DNA of 32,080 nucleotides, from positions 1 to 32,080 of the forward strand of contig CAYUFF010000007.1 in the NCBI GenBank assembly GCA_964444075.1, in the 5' to 3' direction. The notes under the pieces were generated by a model that saw only the letters and a program-made list of their open reading frames with translations, had not been told where the DNA came from and searched no databases. The position numbers and the translations under genes are program-made. How positions within the stretch are numbered: the first letter of the stretch is position 1; every line of letters starts with the position of its first letter. Shown piece after piece: positions 1 to 7,815 of this stretch. Source of the DNA: CAYUFF01 sp964444075. Lineage in GTDB: Archaea; Aenigmatarchaeota; Aenigmatarchaeia; CG10238-14; SCSR01.

Positions 1-453
1 TAGCGAGGAGGATATGACCCTCGCTATCACCAAATCTCCCTTTTTGAGTGTTTTCTTGGTCTGCCTTCCGGTAAACACGAAGTTCTTCTTGTCGTAACCG
101 ACGAAATCATCCATGAGCTGAGAGATGTGCACCAAACCGTCGAGGGGTCCTATCCTAACGAAGGCTCCGAACTCGACGTTGTCCACGACTTCTCCCTTCA
201 CCACCTCGTGCAACTCTGGTTTGAAGGTCAAGAGGTTGAGCACACAATCGTAATGAACGCCGGCATCTCCCGGGAGGATTTTGCCCTCCTTAATCTCCTC
301 GACGGAAACTACCATCAGGACCATACCAAGCCTTTTATCCACCAAACCAACGTACTTGTCGGAGGCGCTTTCCAGGATAGCTTCCTTCACTTCCATTCCA
401 AGCCTCTCAGGTGGAACCCTGATCCTGTCTTCTACCTTCACGATTTCGTACAT
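1..453 (-). CDS. rpo7: RNA polymerase subunit Rpo7 (RpoE'), 3' end cut by window edge
   Basis: Reading the minus strand from the ATG at 453 gives 151 open codons running off the window. The protein begins MYEIVKVEDRIRVPPERLG, the N-terminal RNP-like (tip) domain that docks Rpo7 on the polymerase core. From about residue 85 it enters an S1 OB-fold (VVKGEVVDNVEFGAFVRIGP, then GLVHISQ). Rpo7 is the archaeal counterpart of Rpb7; it forms the stalk with Rpo4, helps open the promoter and binds emerging RNA. About 30-40 C-terminal residues are probably missing. The ppa stop lies 10 nt upstream and the PIN gene beyond it on the same strand, so this is probably one transcript. The PIN-PPase-Rpo7 order is familiar from archaeal information-processing clusters, in which spt4 and aIF2 genes often lie nearby. 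Confidence 0.93.
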   Translation of the reverse strand, partial: MYEIVKVEDRIRVPPERLGMEVKEAILESASDKYVGLVDKRLGMVLMVVSVEEIKEGKILPGDAGVHYDCVLNLLTFKPELHEVVKGEVVDNVEFGAFVRIGPLDGLVHISQLMDDFVGYDKKNFVFTGRQTKKTLKKGDLVIARVISSSL

Positions 454-463
454 ACTCTAAACC

Positions 464-997
464 TTACCCGAATTTCTCCTTAAAGCTTTCGATCGCTTTC
501 TGTATTATTTCCCTCGCCTTCTCCACGCCCTGAAACTCTTTGAACTTCACGAACTTTCCTGGCTCGAGCCTCTTGTAACTCTCGAAGAATTCCTGCATCT
601 CCCTCTTACAATGCGGTGGGATGTCGTCGACGCTCTTAATGTGCTCGAACCTGGGGTCCTTCACGGGCACGGCGATTACCTTATCGTCAATCCCTGCCTC
701 GTCCTCCATCAGGATAACTCCTATGGGCCTAGCTTTCACCACGCAGCCTGGGAACGTGGGATGGGTAGTGAGGAGTACCACGTCCACGGGGTCTTCGTCC
801 TCGTGCCATGTTTGAGGTATGAAGCCGTAGTCGAACGGCCAGTACACCGCGGAGTAGAGCACCCTGTCAAGCTTGAACACACCTTCCTCGTGGTCGTACT
901 CGAACTTGTTGGAAGTTCCCTTGCAGTTCTCGACGACGACGTTGACCACGTCCGGAGTTTTTTCTCCCGGGCTAATTTCTTTGAAAAGGTTTACCAC
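464..997 (-). CDS. ppa: Inorganic pyrophosphatase, family I
   Basis: Soluble Mg-dependent pyrophosphatase that hydrolyses PPi to phosphate and so pulls nucleic acid synthesis and aminoacylation forward. The family I signature DEDPVDVV is intact with its metal-binding aspartates. The substrate-binding stretch SNKFEYD, the LDRVLYS strand and the YPxDYG-like WPFDYGFIPQTW are also present. The length, 177 aa, is typical. I chose the GTG at 997 because an AGGTGG ribosome-binding site sits 5 nt before it and the start MVNLFKEISPG aligns with the usual family N-terminus. A GTG at 1006 would add three residues. The gene lies between the PIN gene and rpo7 on the same strand with gaps of about 10-20 nt, so the three are probably cotranscribed. 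Confidence 0.95.
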   Translation of the reverse strand: MVNLFKEISPGEKTPDVVNVVVENCKGTSNKFEYDHEEGVFKLDRVLYSAVYWPFDYGFIPQTWHEDEDPVDVVLLTTHPTFPGCVVKARPIGVILMEDEAGIDDKVIAVPVKDPRFEHIKSVDDIPPHCKREMQEFFESYKRLEPGKFVKFKEFQGVEKAREIIQKAIESFKEKFG

Positions 998-1016
998 GCA
1001 AACCACCTTTATAAAC

Positions 1017-1391
1017 TTACTCTACGCGAAAATATTTTTTACCCTTTACGAAAACGCACCTAACTCCGATCTTCCTAAGCTTTTTTCTCAGCACCTTATC
1101 GTTAGTCGCTATAACCACGCGACCCTTCCCGAGTTTTTGCGAGAGCCTTACTAGCTCTTTGTCGACACTCTCTTCCTCCGAGGGTAATAATCTAGCCCTA
1201 CCGCTCTCTATCAACCTTTTAGCGAAGAGCTCGTGCCTCGGAGAAATCTTTTTCAGCTCCTCCAGTACTCTTGCAGGAATCAAGAACTCGTAAGCCTCTT
1301 GCAGGACGTCTTCCATTCTGTCCAACGAGATTTTGAACTTCATCACGCTCGCGAGGAAATTCGTGTCGAGTAAGACGAGCTTCTTTCCCAT
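1017..1391 (-). CDS. Fcf1/Utp23-like PIN-domain protein, probable rRNA-processing nuclease
   Basis: A 124-aa PIN-domain protein. The N-terminal strand LVLLDTNFLASV holds the first catalytic aspartate. EELKKI supplies the conserved Glu region and VVIATNDKVLRKKLRKIG the C-terminal Asp. The sequence is of the Fcf1-like type, with a basic C-terminus, rather than a VapC toxin: no antitoxin gene accompanies it, and it sits upstream of ppa and rpo7, the setting usual for archaeal Fcf1 relatives. Eukaryotic Fcf1 acts in early 18S rRNA processing, so a role in rRNA or ribosome maturation is inferred. I use the ATG at 1391, which puts LLDTN near the N-terminus; a TTG at 1418 would add nine residues and overlap the promoter space shared with metG. 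Confidence 0.85.
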   Translation of the reverse strand: MGKKLVLLDTNFLASVMKFKISLDRMEDVLQEAYEFLIPARVLEELKKISPRHELFAKRLIESGRARLLPSEEESVDKELVRLSQKLGKGRVVIATNDKVLRKKLRKIGVRCVFVKGKKYFRVE

Positions 1392-1427
1392 GAAAAGTTT
1401 AAGGGTTTCCGTCGACAATTAAATTTG

Positions 1428-3479
1428 ATGAAGGGCGGAGAAAGGTTCCGCGAGGCGAAAAGAATTCTCGTACTCTGTGCACTACCCTATACTAACAACG
1501 TTCCTCACGTCGGAACCATCGTCGGTTCTCACCTACCGGCGGACACCTTCGCGAGATACTGTAGGCTGAAGGGTAAGGAGGTAATCTTCATAGGCGGTAC
1601 CGACGAGAACGGAGCACCGACAGAAATAACGGCGAGGGAGTTGGGAGTCTCGCCCAAGGAGCTTTGCGACACGCTTTACGAGGTTCACAAGAAAATCTAC
1701 GATTGGTTGAAGATTTCCTACGACAACTTTTCGAGAACCTCTAAGCCCATCCACCACGAGACGACGAGGGAATTTTTCCAGAGACTTTACGAAAACGGCT
1801 ACATCAGCGAGGGTGAGCTGGAGCTTCCATACTGCGAGAACTGCAAGCTTTTCCTGCCAGATAGGTACGTCGAAGGCAAGTGCCCATACTGCGGGTATGA
1901 AGCTGCGAGGGGCGATCAGTGCGAGAACTGCGGAAGGTTGCTAGACCCCCACGAGCTCTTGGAAGCGAGGTGCAAGCTATGCGGCTCGTCGCCGAAGCTG
2001 AAGAAGACCAAGCACCTTTTCCTGGAGTTGAGCAAGGTTCAGAGAGAGCTGGAAGAGTGGATAACCTCGAACGAACACTGGAACGAGTTCACCAGGAGCT
2101 GGGCCCTCGGCTGGATAAAGGAGGGATTGAAGAGGAGGTGTATAACTAGGGACCTTACCTGGGGAGTGAGAGTCCCGCTCGAGGGTTACGAGGATAAAGT
2201 GTTCTACGTGTGGTTCGACGCTCCGATAGGCTATATTTCCTCCACGAAGGAATGGGCGAAGAAAGTAGGTGATGAAAAAGCTTGGGAGAGGTTCTGGAAA
2301 GACGAGAGCTGCCTCGTCTACAACTTCCTTGGAAAGGACAACATTCCCTTCCACACAGTTTTCTGGCCCGGGATGTTGATCGCTCACGGTAACCTAAACC
2401 TTCCTTTCGATGTGATAGGCCTACACTACTGCAATTATGAGGGCAGGAAGATCTCGAAGAGCAAGGGTTGGGGAGTTTTCTGCGACAAGCTGATGGAGAG
2501 CGACGTGAATAGCGATGTATGGAGGTTCTACTTCACCTTTTTGATTCCAGAAACCGGCGATACGGAGTTCAGGTGGAGCGATTTCGAAAGGAGAGTCAAC
2601 ACCGAGCTCGTCGGGAACTTGGCCAACTTCGTTTACAGGACGTTGAGCTTCGCGTGGAAATACTTTAGAGAGGGTGTGAAGAAGGGAAAACTTTCCGAAG
2701 AGGATGAAGGGTTGCTTAAGAAAGTAGCGAGAGAAATCGAGGCTTACGAGCACGCGATGGATAACGTGAGGCTGAGGGAGGGACTGACGGTAGTGCTCAG
2801 GATTTCTTCCGAGGGAAACAAGTACTTCCAAGAGGAGGAGCCGTGGAAGCTCGTTGAGAGCGATAAGGAAAGGTGCTCGACCGTGGTATGGGTTTGCCTG
2901 AACGTGTGCAAAGTCATCGGAATCCTCTTAAGACCGTTCTTGCCAGAGACTTCCGAGAAGATCCTCAGCTACCTGAACTTACCACCCGACTTAGGCTGGA
3001 GGGACGTTCATACCACCTTAGAAGACAAGGTCGTGACGAAAGAGCCAAAGCTGCTGTTCGAAAAGCTCACGGACGAGAAAATAGAAAGGTTGAAGAAACT
3101 CGTCACCAAACCTACCCCGCTGGAGGAGTTTTTCGGTAAGGAAAAGGAAGAAAGGGTAAGCTTCGAGGAATTCAAAAAAATCAGGATGAGGGTAGGGAAG
3201 GTCGTCGGCGCAGAAAGGGTAAAGGGTTCCAGAAAACTCTTAAGGTTACTGGTAGATTTTGGTGGGAAGAGGATGCAAGCTGTCGCAGGTTTGGGAGAGT
3301 GTTATTCTCCTGAAGAGCTCGAGGGTAAAAAGTTCGTTTTCGTGACTAACTTAGAGAAGAAAAGAATATTCGGCATAGAATCTGAATGCATGATTCTTGC
3401 CGCAGTTTCGAAGGACGGAAAGAAAGTTTCTCTGCTCGTTCCAGAAAGTGACGTAGAAGAGGGTTCTGAAATCCTCTGA
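1428..3479 (+). CDS. metG: Methionyl-tRNA synthetase with fused C-terminal tRNA-binding domain
   Basis: Class I synthetase that charges tRNA-Met in the cytoplasm. The HIGH motif appears as HVGT (about residues 27-30) after LCALPYTNN, and the KMSKS loop as KISKSKG (about 340). Between them two zinc knuckles with four CxxC pairs lie near residues 137-186. A helical anticodon-binding domain follows. From about residue 578 there is an OB-fold tRNA-binding domain of the EMAPII/Trbp111 type (KIRMRVGKVVGAERVKG, later KRRIFGIESECMILAA-like with one K changed). In some archaea this domain is a separate gene; here it is fused, giving 683 aa. I chose the ATG at 1428 over the TTG at 1425. The gene diverges from the PIN gene across about 36 nt. 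Confidence 0.96.
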   Translation: MKGGERFREAKRILVLCALPYTNNVPHVGTIVGSHLPADTFARYCRLKGKEVIFIGGTDENGAPTEITARELGVSPKELCDTLYEVHKKIYDWLKISYDNFSRTSKPIHHETTREFFQRLYENGYISEGELELPYCENCKLFLPDRYVEGKCPYCGYEAARGDQCENCGRLLDPHELLEARCKLCGSSPKLKKTKHLFLELSKVQRELEEWITSNEHWNEFTRSWALGWIKEGLKRRCITRDLTWGVRVPLEGYEDKVFYVWFDAPIGYISSTKEWAKKVGDEKAWERFWKDESCLVYNFLGKDNIPFHTVFWPGMLIAHGNLNLPFDVIGLHYCNYEGRKISKSKGWGVFCDKLMESDVNSDVWRFYFTFLIPETGDTEFRWSDFERRVNTELVGNLANFVYRTLSFAWKYFREGVKKGKLSEEDEGLLKKVAREIEAYEHAMDNVRLREGLTVVLRISSEGNKYFQEEEPWKLVESDKERCSTVVWVCLNVCKVIGILLRPFLPETSEKILSYLNLPPDLGWRDVHTTLEDKVVTKEPKLLFEKLTDEKIERLKKLVTKPTPLEEFFGKEKEERVSFEEFKKIRMRVGKVVGAERVKGSRKLLRLLVDFGGKRMQAVAGLGECYSPEELEGKKFVFVTNLEKKRIFGIESECMILAAVSKDGKKVSLLVPESDVEEGSEIL

Positions 3480-3525
3480 TCCGCGAAGAACGAATTTAAG
3501 GATTTCTTTCAAAATTCAAACAAGT

Positions 3526-4572
3526 ATGACACCATCGATCGGTAAAGACTACAGAATGAGTGTGAGGGCCCAGGGCATGGTTTACAAACTGCGCTTGCGC
3601 GGTATTTTTTCTAAGCATCCTAAGCTGGGCCTTCCTGGACTTTCCCTAGGAGAAGCTTTTTACGCAGAAGAAAACAACCTCGGCGTGTTCGTCGTAGGGA
3701 TAATTCCGGATTCGGAAGGTTATCGTGACTTTTACGAGGGATGGGATAACGAAGAAATAAGTCACGAGTCTTACGGCAATCCACGAGTTCAAAAGCTCGC
3801 CTCAACCTCCAACATTTTCAAGGATGAGGGCTTCGAAGAACTCTTTTATCGAGAGGTCAGGAAAGAGCTGAAGGAAAGGGTCGAGGAGTGCGGAAGGACG
3901 AACCTCGTTGTTTTAGGTATAGGAAGTGGCGAGGAAGTCAGGGGTATATTTTCTAAGGCACCGGAATTGAGAAAATCCGTCAGAGTTTACGGGGTAGACG
4001 CTTTTGAAGGCATGTTGAGACAGTCCCTCTGGATAAAGGAGGCCGGATACGATTACCGTCCGGTAAAGGGAGATATGAGAGAGCTGGATAGGTTGAACGT
4101 CCCGTTGGACAACGCTGTACTAACCCTCAACGCGAACACGAAAGGAAACCTGAGGAGGGAGGATAGGGTGTCGATCGACGAAAGGTTTGCCGCCGCGAAG
4201 GGAGACGCAACCTTTTACCAGAGCGTTTATTACCCTCCTGCAGACGATACTCAAAAATTGCTCTCGGCTTTTAAGTATGCACGCATGCACTGTCTAGCTC
4301 CGGCTGTGGAGTTTGACGAGCGGGAAAGAACCCTCCAGGAAGTCCTAACCAAACCCCTCGTCGCCTACTGCGTGTACAACGATTGCACCCAAAACATAGA
4401 GTTGTGGAACGTTGGTTGGGACGAGAGAAAGAACCGTCCTGTCCCAACTCTGAAATTCAGGTCGCACAGGTTTAGCAAGGAAGAGCTAAGAGGAAGCGCT
4501 AAGCGTGCTGGGCTTGAAATACGTCTGAAAAAGGATGAGAAGTATGGGATGTTTGTTGTCAGGCTGACGTAA
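3526..4572 (+). CDS. Class I SAM-dependent methyltransferase-like protein
   Basis: A 348-aa soluble protein. The centre has the marks of a Rossmann methyltransferase: NLVVLGIGSGEEVRG (motif I, near residue 125), then VRVYGVDAFEGMLRQS with an acidic residue at the end of strand 2, and PVKGDMRELDRLNVPLDN, which resembles the motif II/III region with the 'D-M-R' typical of these enzymes. The first 110 residues and the last 130 match no domain I recognise. The C-terminus contains three cysteines (around YCVYNDCT), which could be structural. It follows metG after 46 nt, but a TTTAAG box about 29 nt before the ATG suggests its own leaderless promoter. The substrate is unknown; calling it a methyltransferase is inference from motif I and its spacing. 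Confidence 0.6.
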   Translation: MTPSIGKDYRMSVRAQGMVYKLRLRGIFSKHPKLGLPGLSLGEAFYAEENNLGVFVVGIIPDSEGYRDFYEGWDNEEISHESYGNPRVQKLASTSNIFKDEGFEELFYREVRKELKERVEECGRTNLVVLGIGSGEEVRGIFSKAPELRKSVRVYGVDAFEGMLRQSLWIKEAGYDYRPVKGDMRELDRLNVPLDNAVLTLNANTKGNLRREDRVSIDERFAAAKGDATFYQSVYYPPADDTQKLLSAFKYARMHCLAPAVEFDERERTLQEVLTKPLVAYCVYNDCTQNIELWNVGWDERKNRPVPTLKFRSHRFSKEELRGSAKRAGLEIRLKKDEKYGMFVVRLT

Positions 4573-4583
4573 GCTGGGGACTT

Positions 4584-4832
4584 ATGGGAGGATGCCGGTT
4601 AGATTACCGAGCAGGCCTGTCTTTATCGGAAATTTTACCCCTTCGCAAGAACTTTTCTTCCCTTTCCGTCGACGGTGCCATCACTTTTCTCCTTAATCCC
4701 GACCTTTCCCAAAGGCTCTGCCACACCCTTCTCACGGAGCTTCCGTTACTTTTGACGTTGAACGGTCGACCTCCGAAAGAATTCTGGCAGAACTTAAAAC
4801 CTTCACGATTCTCAGGTCTCAGAATCCGTTAG
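4584..4832 (+). CDS. Doubtful 82-aa ORF downstream of methyltransferase
   Basis: An open frame that starts 11 nt after the methyltransferase stop. The product is leucine-rich and basic and I recognise no family in it. An overlapping frame beginning at the ATG at 4592 reads MPVRLPSRPVFIGNFTPS and then stops after 34 residues, so the stretch could be the remnant of a frame-shifted gene. The final 14 bases overlap the end of a convergent small ORF on the minus strand. I see no ribosome-binding site or separate promoter. It may be non-coding; treat it as a weak candidate only. Confidence 0.2.
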   Translation: MGGCRLDYRAGLSLSEILPLRKNFSSLSVDGAITFLLNPDLSQRLCHTLLTELPLLLTLNGRPPKEFWQNLKPSRFSGLRIR

Positions 4833-4974
4833 TAGAATAGCGTTTCTCCTTAAAACCTTCAGTATCGTATCCGCGTTGTTGAAAAAATTCTATCAGCTTT
4901 TGGATGCGATGTTTGACAATTTCGTATGCTTCTTGCCTGGATATCGTGCTTTCCCACAGCGGTTCTTCTTCCAT
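4819..4974 (-). CDS. Candidate small charged protein, 51 aa
   Basis: The minus strand has a short open frame from the ATG at 4974 to the TGA at 4819. The product begins MEEEPLWESTISRQEAYEI and continues with a predicted amphipathic helix (VKHRIQKLIEFFQQRGYD) and a basic tail. The composition (Glu, Lys and Arg rich, heptad-like hydrophobics) looks protein-like. A TATA-like TAAATAATT lies about 24 nt before the ATG, the spacing expected for a leaderless archaeal transcript. No family is recognised. The helix-rich, acidic N-terminus would suit a small regulator or partner subunit, but that is a guess. The support is the promoter spacing and composition only. Confidence 0.4.
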   Translation of the reverse strand: MEEEPLWESTISRQEAYEIVKHRIQKLIEFFQQRGYDTEGFKEKRYSTNGF

Positions 4975-5056
4975 ACATTTTTTGTCGTTCGAATTATTTA
5001 GAATACTTCCAGTGACCGTCCCCTTTCGAGCGTGCTAAACCCGGCCAACGTAGCAA

Positions 5057-5068
5057 AACTTTAAAAAC
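5057..5068 (+). promoter_or_regulatory. TATA box of the 5S rRNA gene
   Basis: The sequence ACTTTAAAAACC lies about 27 nt upstream of the first base of the 5S rRNA, matching the usual archaeal TATA-to-start distance. The gene therefore has its own promoter and is not processed from a 16S-23S precursor in this region. Confidence 0.7.
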
Positions 5069-5090
5069 CTAAGGATGGAAATTTATTTTC

Positions 5091-5211
5091 GGTTGGCGAC
5101 CAAAGCGGGCGGGAACGACCCGGACCCATTCCGAACCCGGAAGTCAAACCGCCCAGCGTACTGGGTAGTACTCTTCCGCTAGGGAAGGGGAGCCCCAGCG
5201 CGTCGCCAACC
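5091..5211 (+). rRNA. rrf: 5S ribosomal RNA, stand-alone
   Basis: A 121-nt sequence with all the landmarks of archaeal 5S rRNA. The terminal helix I pairs GGTTGGCGAC at the 5' end with GTCGCCAACC at the 3' end. The highly conserved loop B/C core CCGAACCCGGAAGTCAA is present, followed by the GTACTGGGTAGTACT region of helices IV and V. It sits between the methyltransferase region and glyA, with no 16S, 23S or tRNA neighbour in the window. Exact ends may be off by one or two bases. Confidence 0.95.
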
Positions 5212-5216
5212 ACTCC

Positions 5217-6467
5217 TTATCCTCCCAGACTCTTAAAGCAATACTCTACCTCCGTGAACCCGGCCCTCAATTCCTTGACCCTGGCCTTTATTTTCTCTTC
5301 ATCCCTCCCGTCGACCAACAATCCTTTGAAAAGTTCGGCGATTTCTTCCATCTCGCTTTCCTTCATCCCGAACCTCGTCATCTCCTGTACCCCAATCCTG
5401 ATTCCAGAAGGATTTCCTGTAGCATCCTTAGGAGAATCCCAGGGCAGGGCGATCTTGTTCACTATTATGTTGACCCTCTCAAGCTTTTCCGCCACAGGCT
5501 TTCCTCCGCCCAGCTCTCTCACGTCCACGAGCACTTGGTGGGATTCCGTGAAGCCTCTATGCTCACACAAGACTTTGAACCCGAGTTCGTGCAGCTTTTG
5601 AGCTAACGCTTTCGCGTTCTTCACGATTTGCTTGCAATAACTTTTACCGAACTCGTTCATCTCCAGCGCCGTTATCGCGAGAGAAGGTAGCCTAAAGATA
5701 TGGTGGTTGCTCACGACCCCAGGAAAAACGGCTCTCTCCACTTTTTTCCACAACATTTCATCAAAATCTCTTCTCGCGAGTATAATTCCTCCCTGAGGTC
5801 CGGGGAAAGTCTTGTGTGTGGACGCCGTGATTATGTCGGCGCCCTCCTCGAAGGGCTCTTGGAAGAATCCGCAGTACACCAACCCGAAAACGTGGGCTGC
5901 GTCGTAAGCTATCAAGGTATCGCCGACGTGGTCTCGCAATTCCTTCAGCGGCTCTGGAAAGAGAAATACGGACCTTCCGAGCATGATCATCTTAGGGTTA
6001 GCCTCCTCAATCGCTCGTAAAGTCTTATCCACGTCGAGCTCGAAGTTTTCACGGTCGAAGGGAGCTTCGACGGAGTTCGCACCCTTTACTCCGACGACTC
6101 CGTATGGAGTGGAGGAAACGTGTGCACCGTAGGTAAGGCCAGGAGTCAGCACCACATCCCCCGGCCTTAAGAACGCGTGGTAAACGCAGAGGTTGGCGAC
6201 GCTTCCAGAAATCGGTCTGCAATCGACGAAGCTCGTCGAGAACCTTTCGCCGAAAATGCGGTCAACCAGGTTTTCTATTGCCACGGCGTACTTGACGCCC
6301 TGGTAGTGAGTTTCTTCGTCGTGCTCGTTGTACCTCCCGTGGAAGTCCGAGACCAAGAATTTTTCGGCGAGTGGGGAGAGGACGTTCTCGCTCGCTATCA
6401 AGTTTATGCATTCCCTCCCCCTCCACGCGTTCTGCCTTTCGACCAACTCGCGAACTTCCTCCAGCAT
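5217..6467 (-). CDS. glyA: Serine hydroxymethyltransferase
   Basis: PLP enzyme that interconverts serine and glycine and loads a one-carbon unit on a folate or pterin carrier. The sequence shows the family start LxxxRQNAWRGRECINLIASEN, the PLP-binding region AYDAAHVFGLV, and the Schiff-base lysine in ASTHKTFPGPQGG (near residue 219). The length, 416 aa, fits the archaeal family. The open frame extends further upstream, but the ATG at 6467 (MLEEVRELVERQ) matches the family start and lies about 28 nt from a TATA box; the extension would overlap the neighbouring gene. glyA is divergent from a ThyX-like gene and shares its promoter region. Which pterin it uses cannot be told from sequence. Confidence 0.95.
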   Translation of the reverse strand: MLEEVRELVERQNAWRGRECINLIASENVLSPLAEKFLVSDFHGRYNEHDEETHYQGVKYAVAIENLVDRIFGERFSTSFVDCRPISGSVANLCVYHAFLRPGDVVLTPGLTYGAHVSSTPYGVVGVKGANSVEAPFDRENFELDVDKTLRAIEEANPKMIMLGRSVFLFPEPLKELRDHVGDTLIAYDAAHVFGLVYCGFFQEPFEEGADIITASTHKTFPGPQGGIILARRDFDEMLWKKVERAVFPGVVSNHHIFRLPSLAITALEMNEFGKSYCKQIVKNAKALAQKLHELGFKVLCEHRGFTESHQVLVDVRELGGGKPVAEKLERVNIIVNKIALPWDSPKDATGNPSGIRIGVQEMTRFGMKESEMEEIAELFKGLLVDGRDEEKIKARVKELRAGFTEVEYCFKSLGG

Positions 6468-6487
6468 TACCCCTAAATTGGTCGGAA

Positions 6488-6502
6488 AGTTATAAATATT
6501 TT
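6488..6502. promoter_or_regulatory. Shared divergent TATA region for glyA and the ThyX-like gene
   Basis: The near-palindromic AGTTATAAATATTT reads as a TATA box on both strands. It lies about 28 nt from the glyA ATG (6467) and about 31 nt from the GTG of the ThyX-like gene (6525), the spacing expected for two leaderless transcripts. Only about 57 nt separate the two starts, so a single bound regulator could affect both genes. Confidence 0.65.
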
Positions 6503-6524
6503 TCTTGCGAAAAATTCTTTTTCT

Positions 6525-7811
6525 GTGAAGGTTGCGGAAAGAAACCTTAAAGTGGTGTTGGTCGACGCTTCCCCGAAGATGGGCAGAATAGGCGGGGATA
6601 AGCTGATCGCCGCGAGCGGCCTGCTCACCAGCGAGAAGGGTTCGCTTTTGGAGAAAGTGAGGAAGCTGGAGGACAGAGCGGTGGAGGAGTTTCACAGAGA
6701 ATCTACTAGGAGGGGGCACGCGTCGTTACTGACGACCCCGACGCTTTACTTCTGGATGCAGGGGAGCAGGATGATCGATTTTTTCTTCACGGCGTTCCCC
6801 TTCGGCTCGTACCTCATGTTCAGCTCTAGGAGGATACCCGTAGAGGAAAGGTCTCTACTGGTGCCATCGGAGGTCGCGAATTCCAGGTTGAGTAAACGAT
6901 ACGAACGGGTTTCCCTCCGAATGCTAAGAGCCTACAGGGAAAGTTTGAGAGAGGCGAAGATGGATTTTGCCAGGTGTTTGCTTCCGTTGGGCTTCTCCTC
7001 CTACGGCTTTTTCTCCTTTCCGCTCCAGACGCTGTTGACCGCTTACCATGAATCGTCGAGGCTCGGAGAGAACGTACCGAAAGAGATCCGCGTCGCGTGC
7101 GAAAGGTTGTCGGCGGTTGCTAAGGAGCATTTCCCGATGACGCTATCCTCCGCAGCCCTAGGGGGAAAAACTGGCTTTACCTTCCCCAACGTCTTCGGGG
7201 AATCGAGGGTCGAGGAAAGGAGGGGGGTAAAGGTAGTCTACCTCCACGACGATTTGCCGAGGGTACTGAGGAAGTTTAAGAGAAGTAGGACAAAGGATTA
7301 CCGGAAGCTCGTCTCGGAGGCTCACGACAAAATTTTGGTTAGGGTAGTGGATGAAGTTTCGTTGGCGGCGTGGAACGAGATAAAGAGGCACAGAACCGTC
7401 CGGCAGCGCGTAGAATCGGTTTACTCCGCCGCGAGGAGGAGAAAGTTTTACCCCGTCGACCGGCAGGCTCGAAAGGAGTACGGAGACCTCCTCGAAGAGA
7501 GCGTTTCCCTCTACGAGGACTTGATTTCCGAGGGGATAGGGAGGGGCGAGGCGGCTTACATACTTCCGCACGCCCTAAAGGTAAGGTTAGTCTTGCTACT
7601 CGACGGTTACCACCTTTTTTCTCCCTTCGGCTTCTTCGGCGTTAGGCTGTGCAGCACGGCATACGCCGAAGTAAGGGAACTGTGTGAACGCACGAAAGAA
7701 AAGGTCGTGGAAGAGCTCCCGGAGGCCGATGGCTTGATAGAGCCGAAGTGTAAGCTTGGAGTATGTCCTGAAAGGAAGAGCTGCGGATACGTTAAGAAGT
7801 TCTTGGGGTAG
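6525..7811 (+). CDS. Tandem-domain ThyX-like (flavin-dependent thymidylate synthase family) protein
   Basis: A 428-aa protein that looks like two ThyX-type domains in a row. The second (about residues 264-395) keeps WNEIKRHRTVRQRVESVY, a variant of the ThyX signature RHRxxSxNxxSxRY with RHR and one Ser intact, then YILPHAL and AYAEVREL, resembling the 'LP' and 'aQxEIR' elements. The first (about residues 60-200) has RGHASLL, GSR and FGSYLMFSSRR in the same order but no RHR. True ThyX makes dTMP from dUMP with methylene-tetrahydrofolate and FAD as a homotetramer; a fused pair with one degenerate half would need fewer subunits. The C-terminus adds three cysteines (409, 414, 420). The divergent glyA makes the methylene donor, which supports a role in thymidylate or folate metabolism. 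The GTG start is fixed by the promoter. Activity is inferred. Confidence 0.7.
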   Translation: MKVAERNLKVVLVDASPKMGRIGGDKLIAASGLLTSEKGSLLEKVRKLEDRAVEEFHRESTRRGHASLLTTPTLYFWMQGSRMIDFFFTAFPFGSYLMFSSRRIPVEERSLLVPSEVANSRLSKRYERVSLRMLRAYRESLREAKMDFARCLLPLGFSSYGFFSFPLQTLLTAYHESSRLGENVPKEIRVACERLSAVAKEHFPMTLSSAALGGKTGFTFPNVFGESRVEERRGVKVVYLHDDLPRVLRKFKRSRTKDYRKLVSEAHDKILVRVVDEVSLAAWNEIKRHRTVRQRVESVYSAARRRKFYPVDRQARKEYGDLLEESVSLYEDLISEGIGRGEAAYILPHALKVRLVLLLDGYHLFSPFGFFGVRLCSTAYAEVRELCERTKEKVVEELPEADGLIEPKCKLGVCPERKSCGYVKKFLG

Positions 7812-7815
7812 TGCG

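Noticed and set aside
127..483. 118-aa plus-strand ORF at the window start
   Set aside because: It is the antisense shadow of the rpo7 gene, whose minus-strand product is clearly recognisable.
1007..1015. TTTATAAAG as a promoter for ppa
   Set aside because: It lies only 10-18 nt before the ppa start at 997, too close for an archaeal TATA box; the gene is better explained by cotranscription with the PIN gene and a ribosome-binding site.
6468..6719. N-terminal extension of glyA to 6719
   Set aside because: The extension lies antisense to the ThyX-like gene, crosses the divergent promoter, and does not resemble any SHMT N-terminus.
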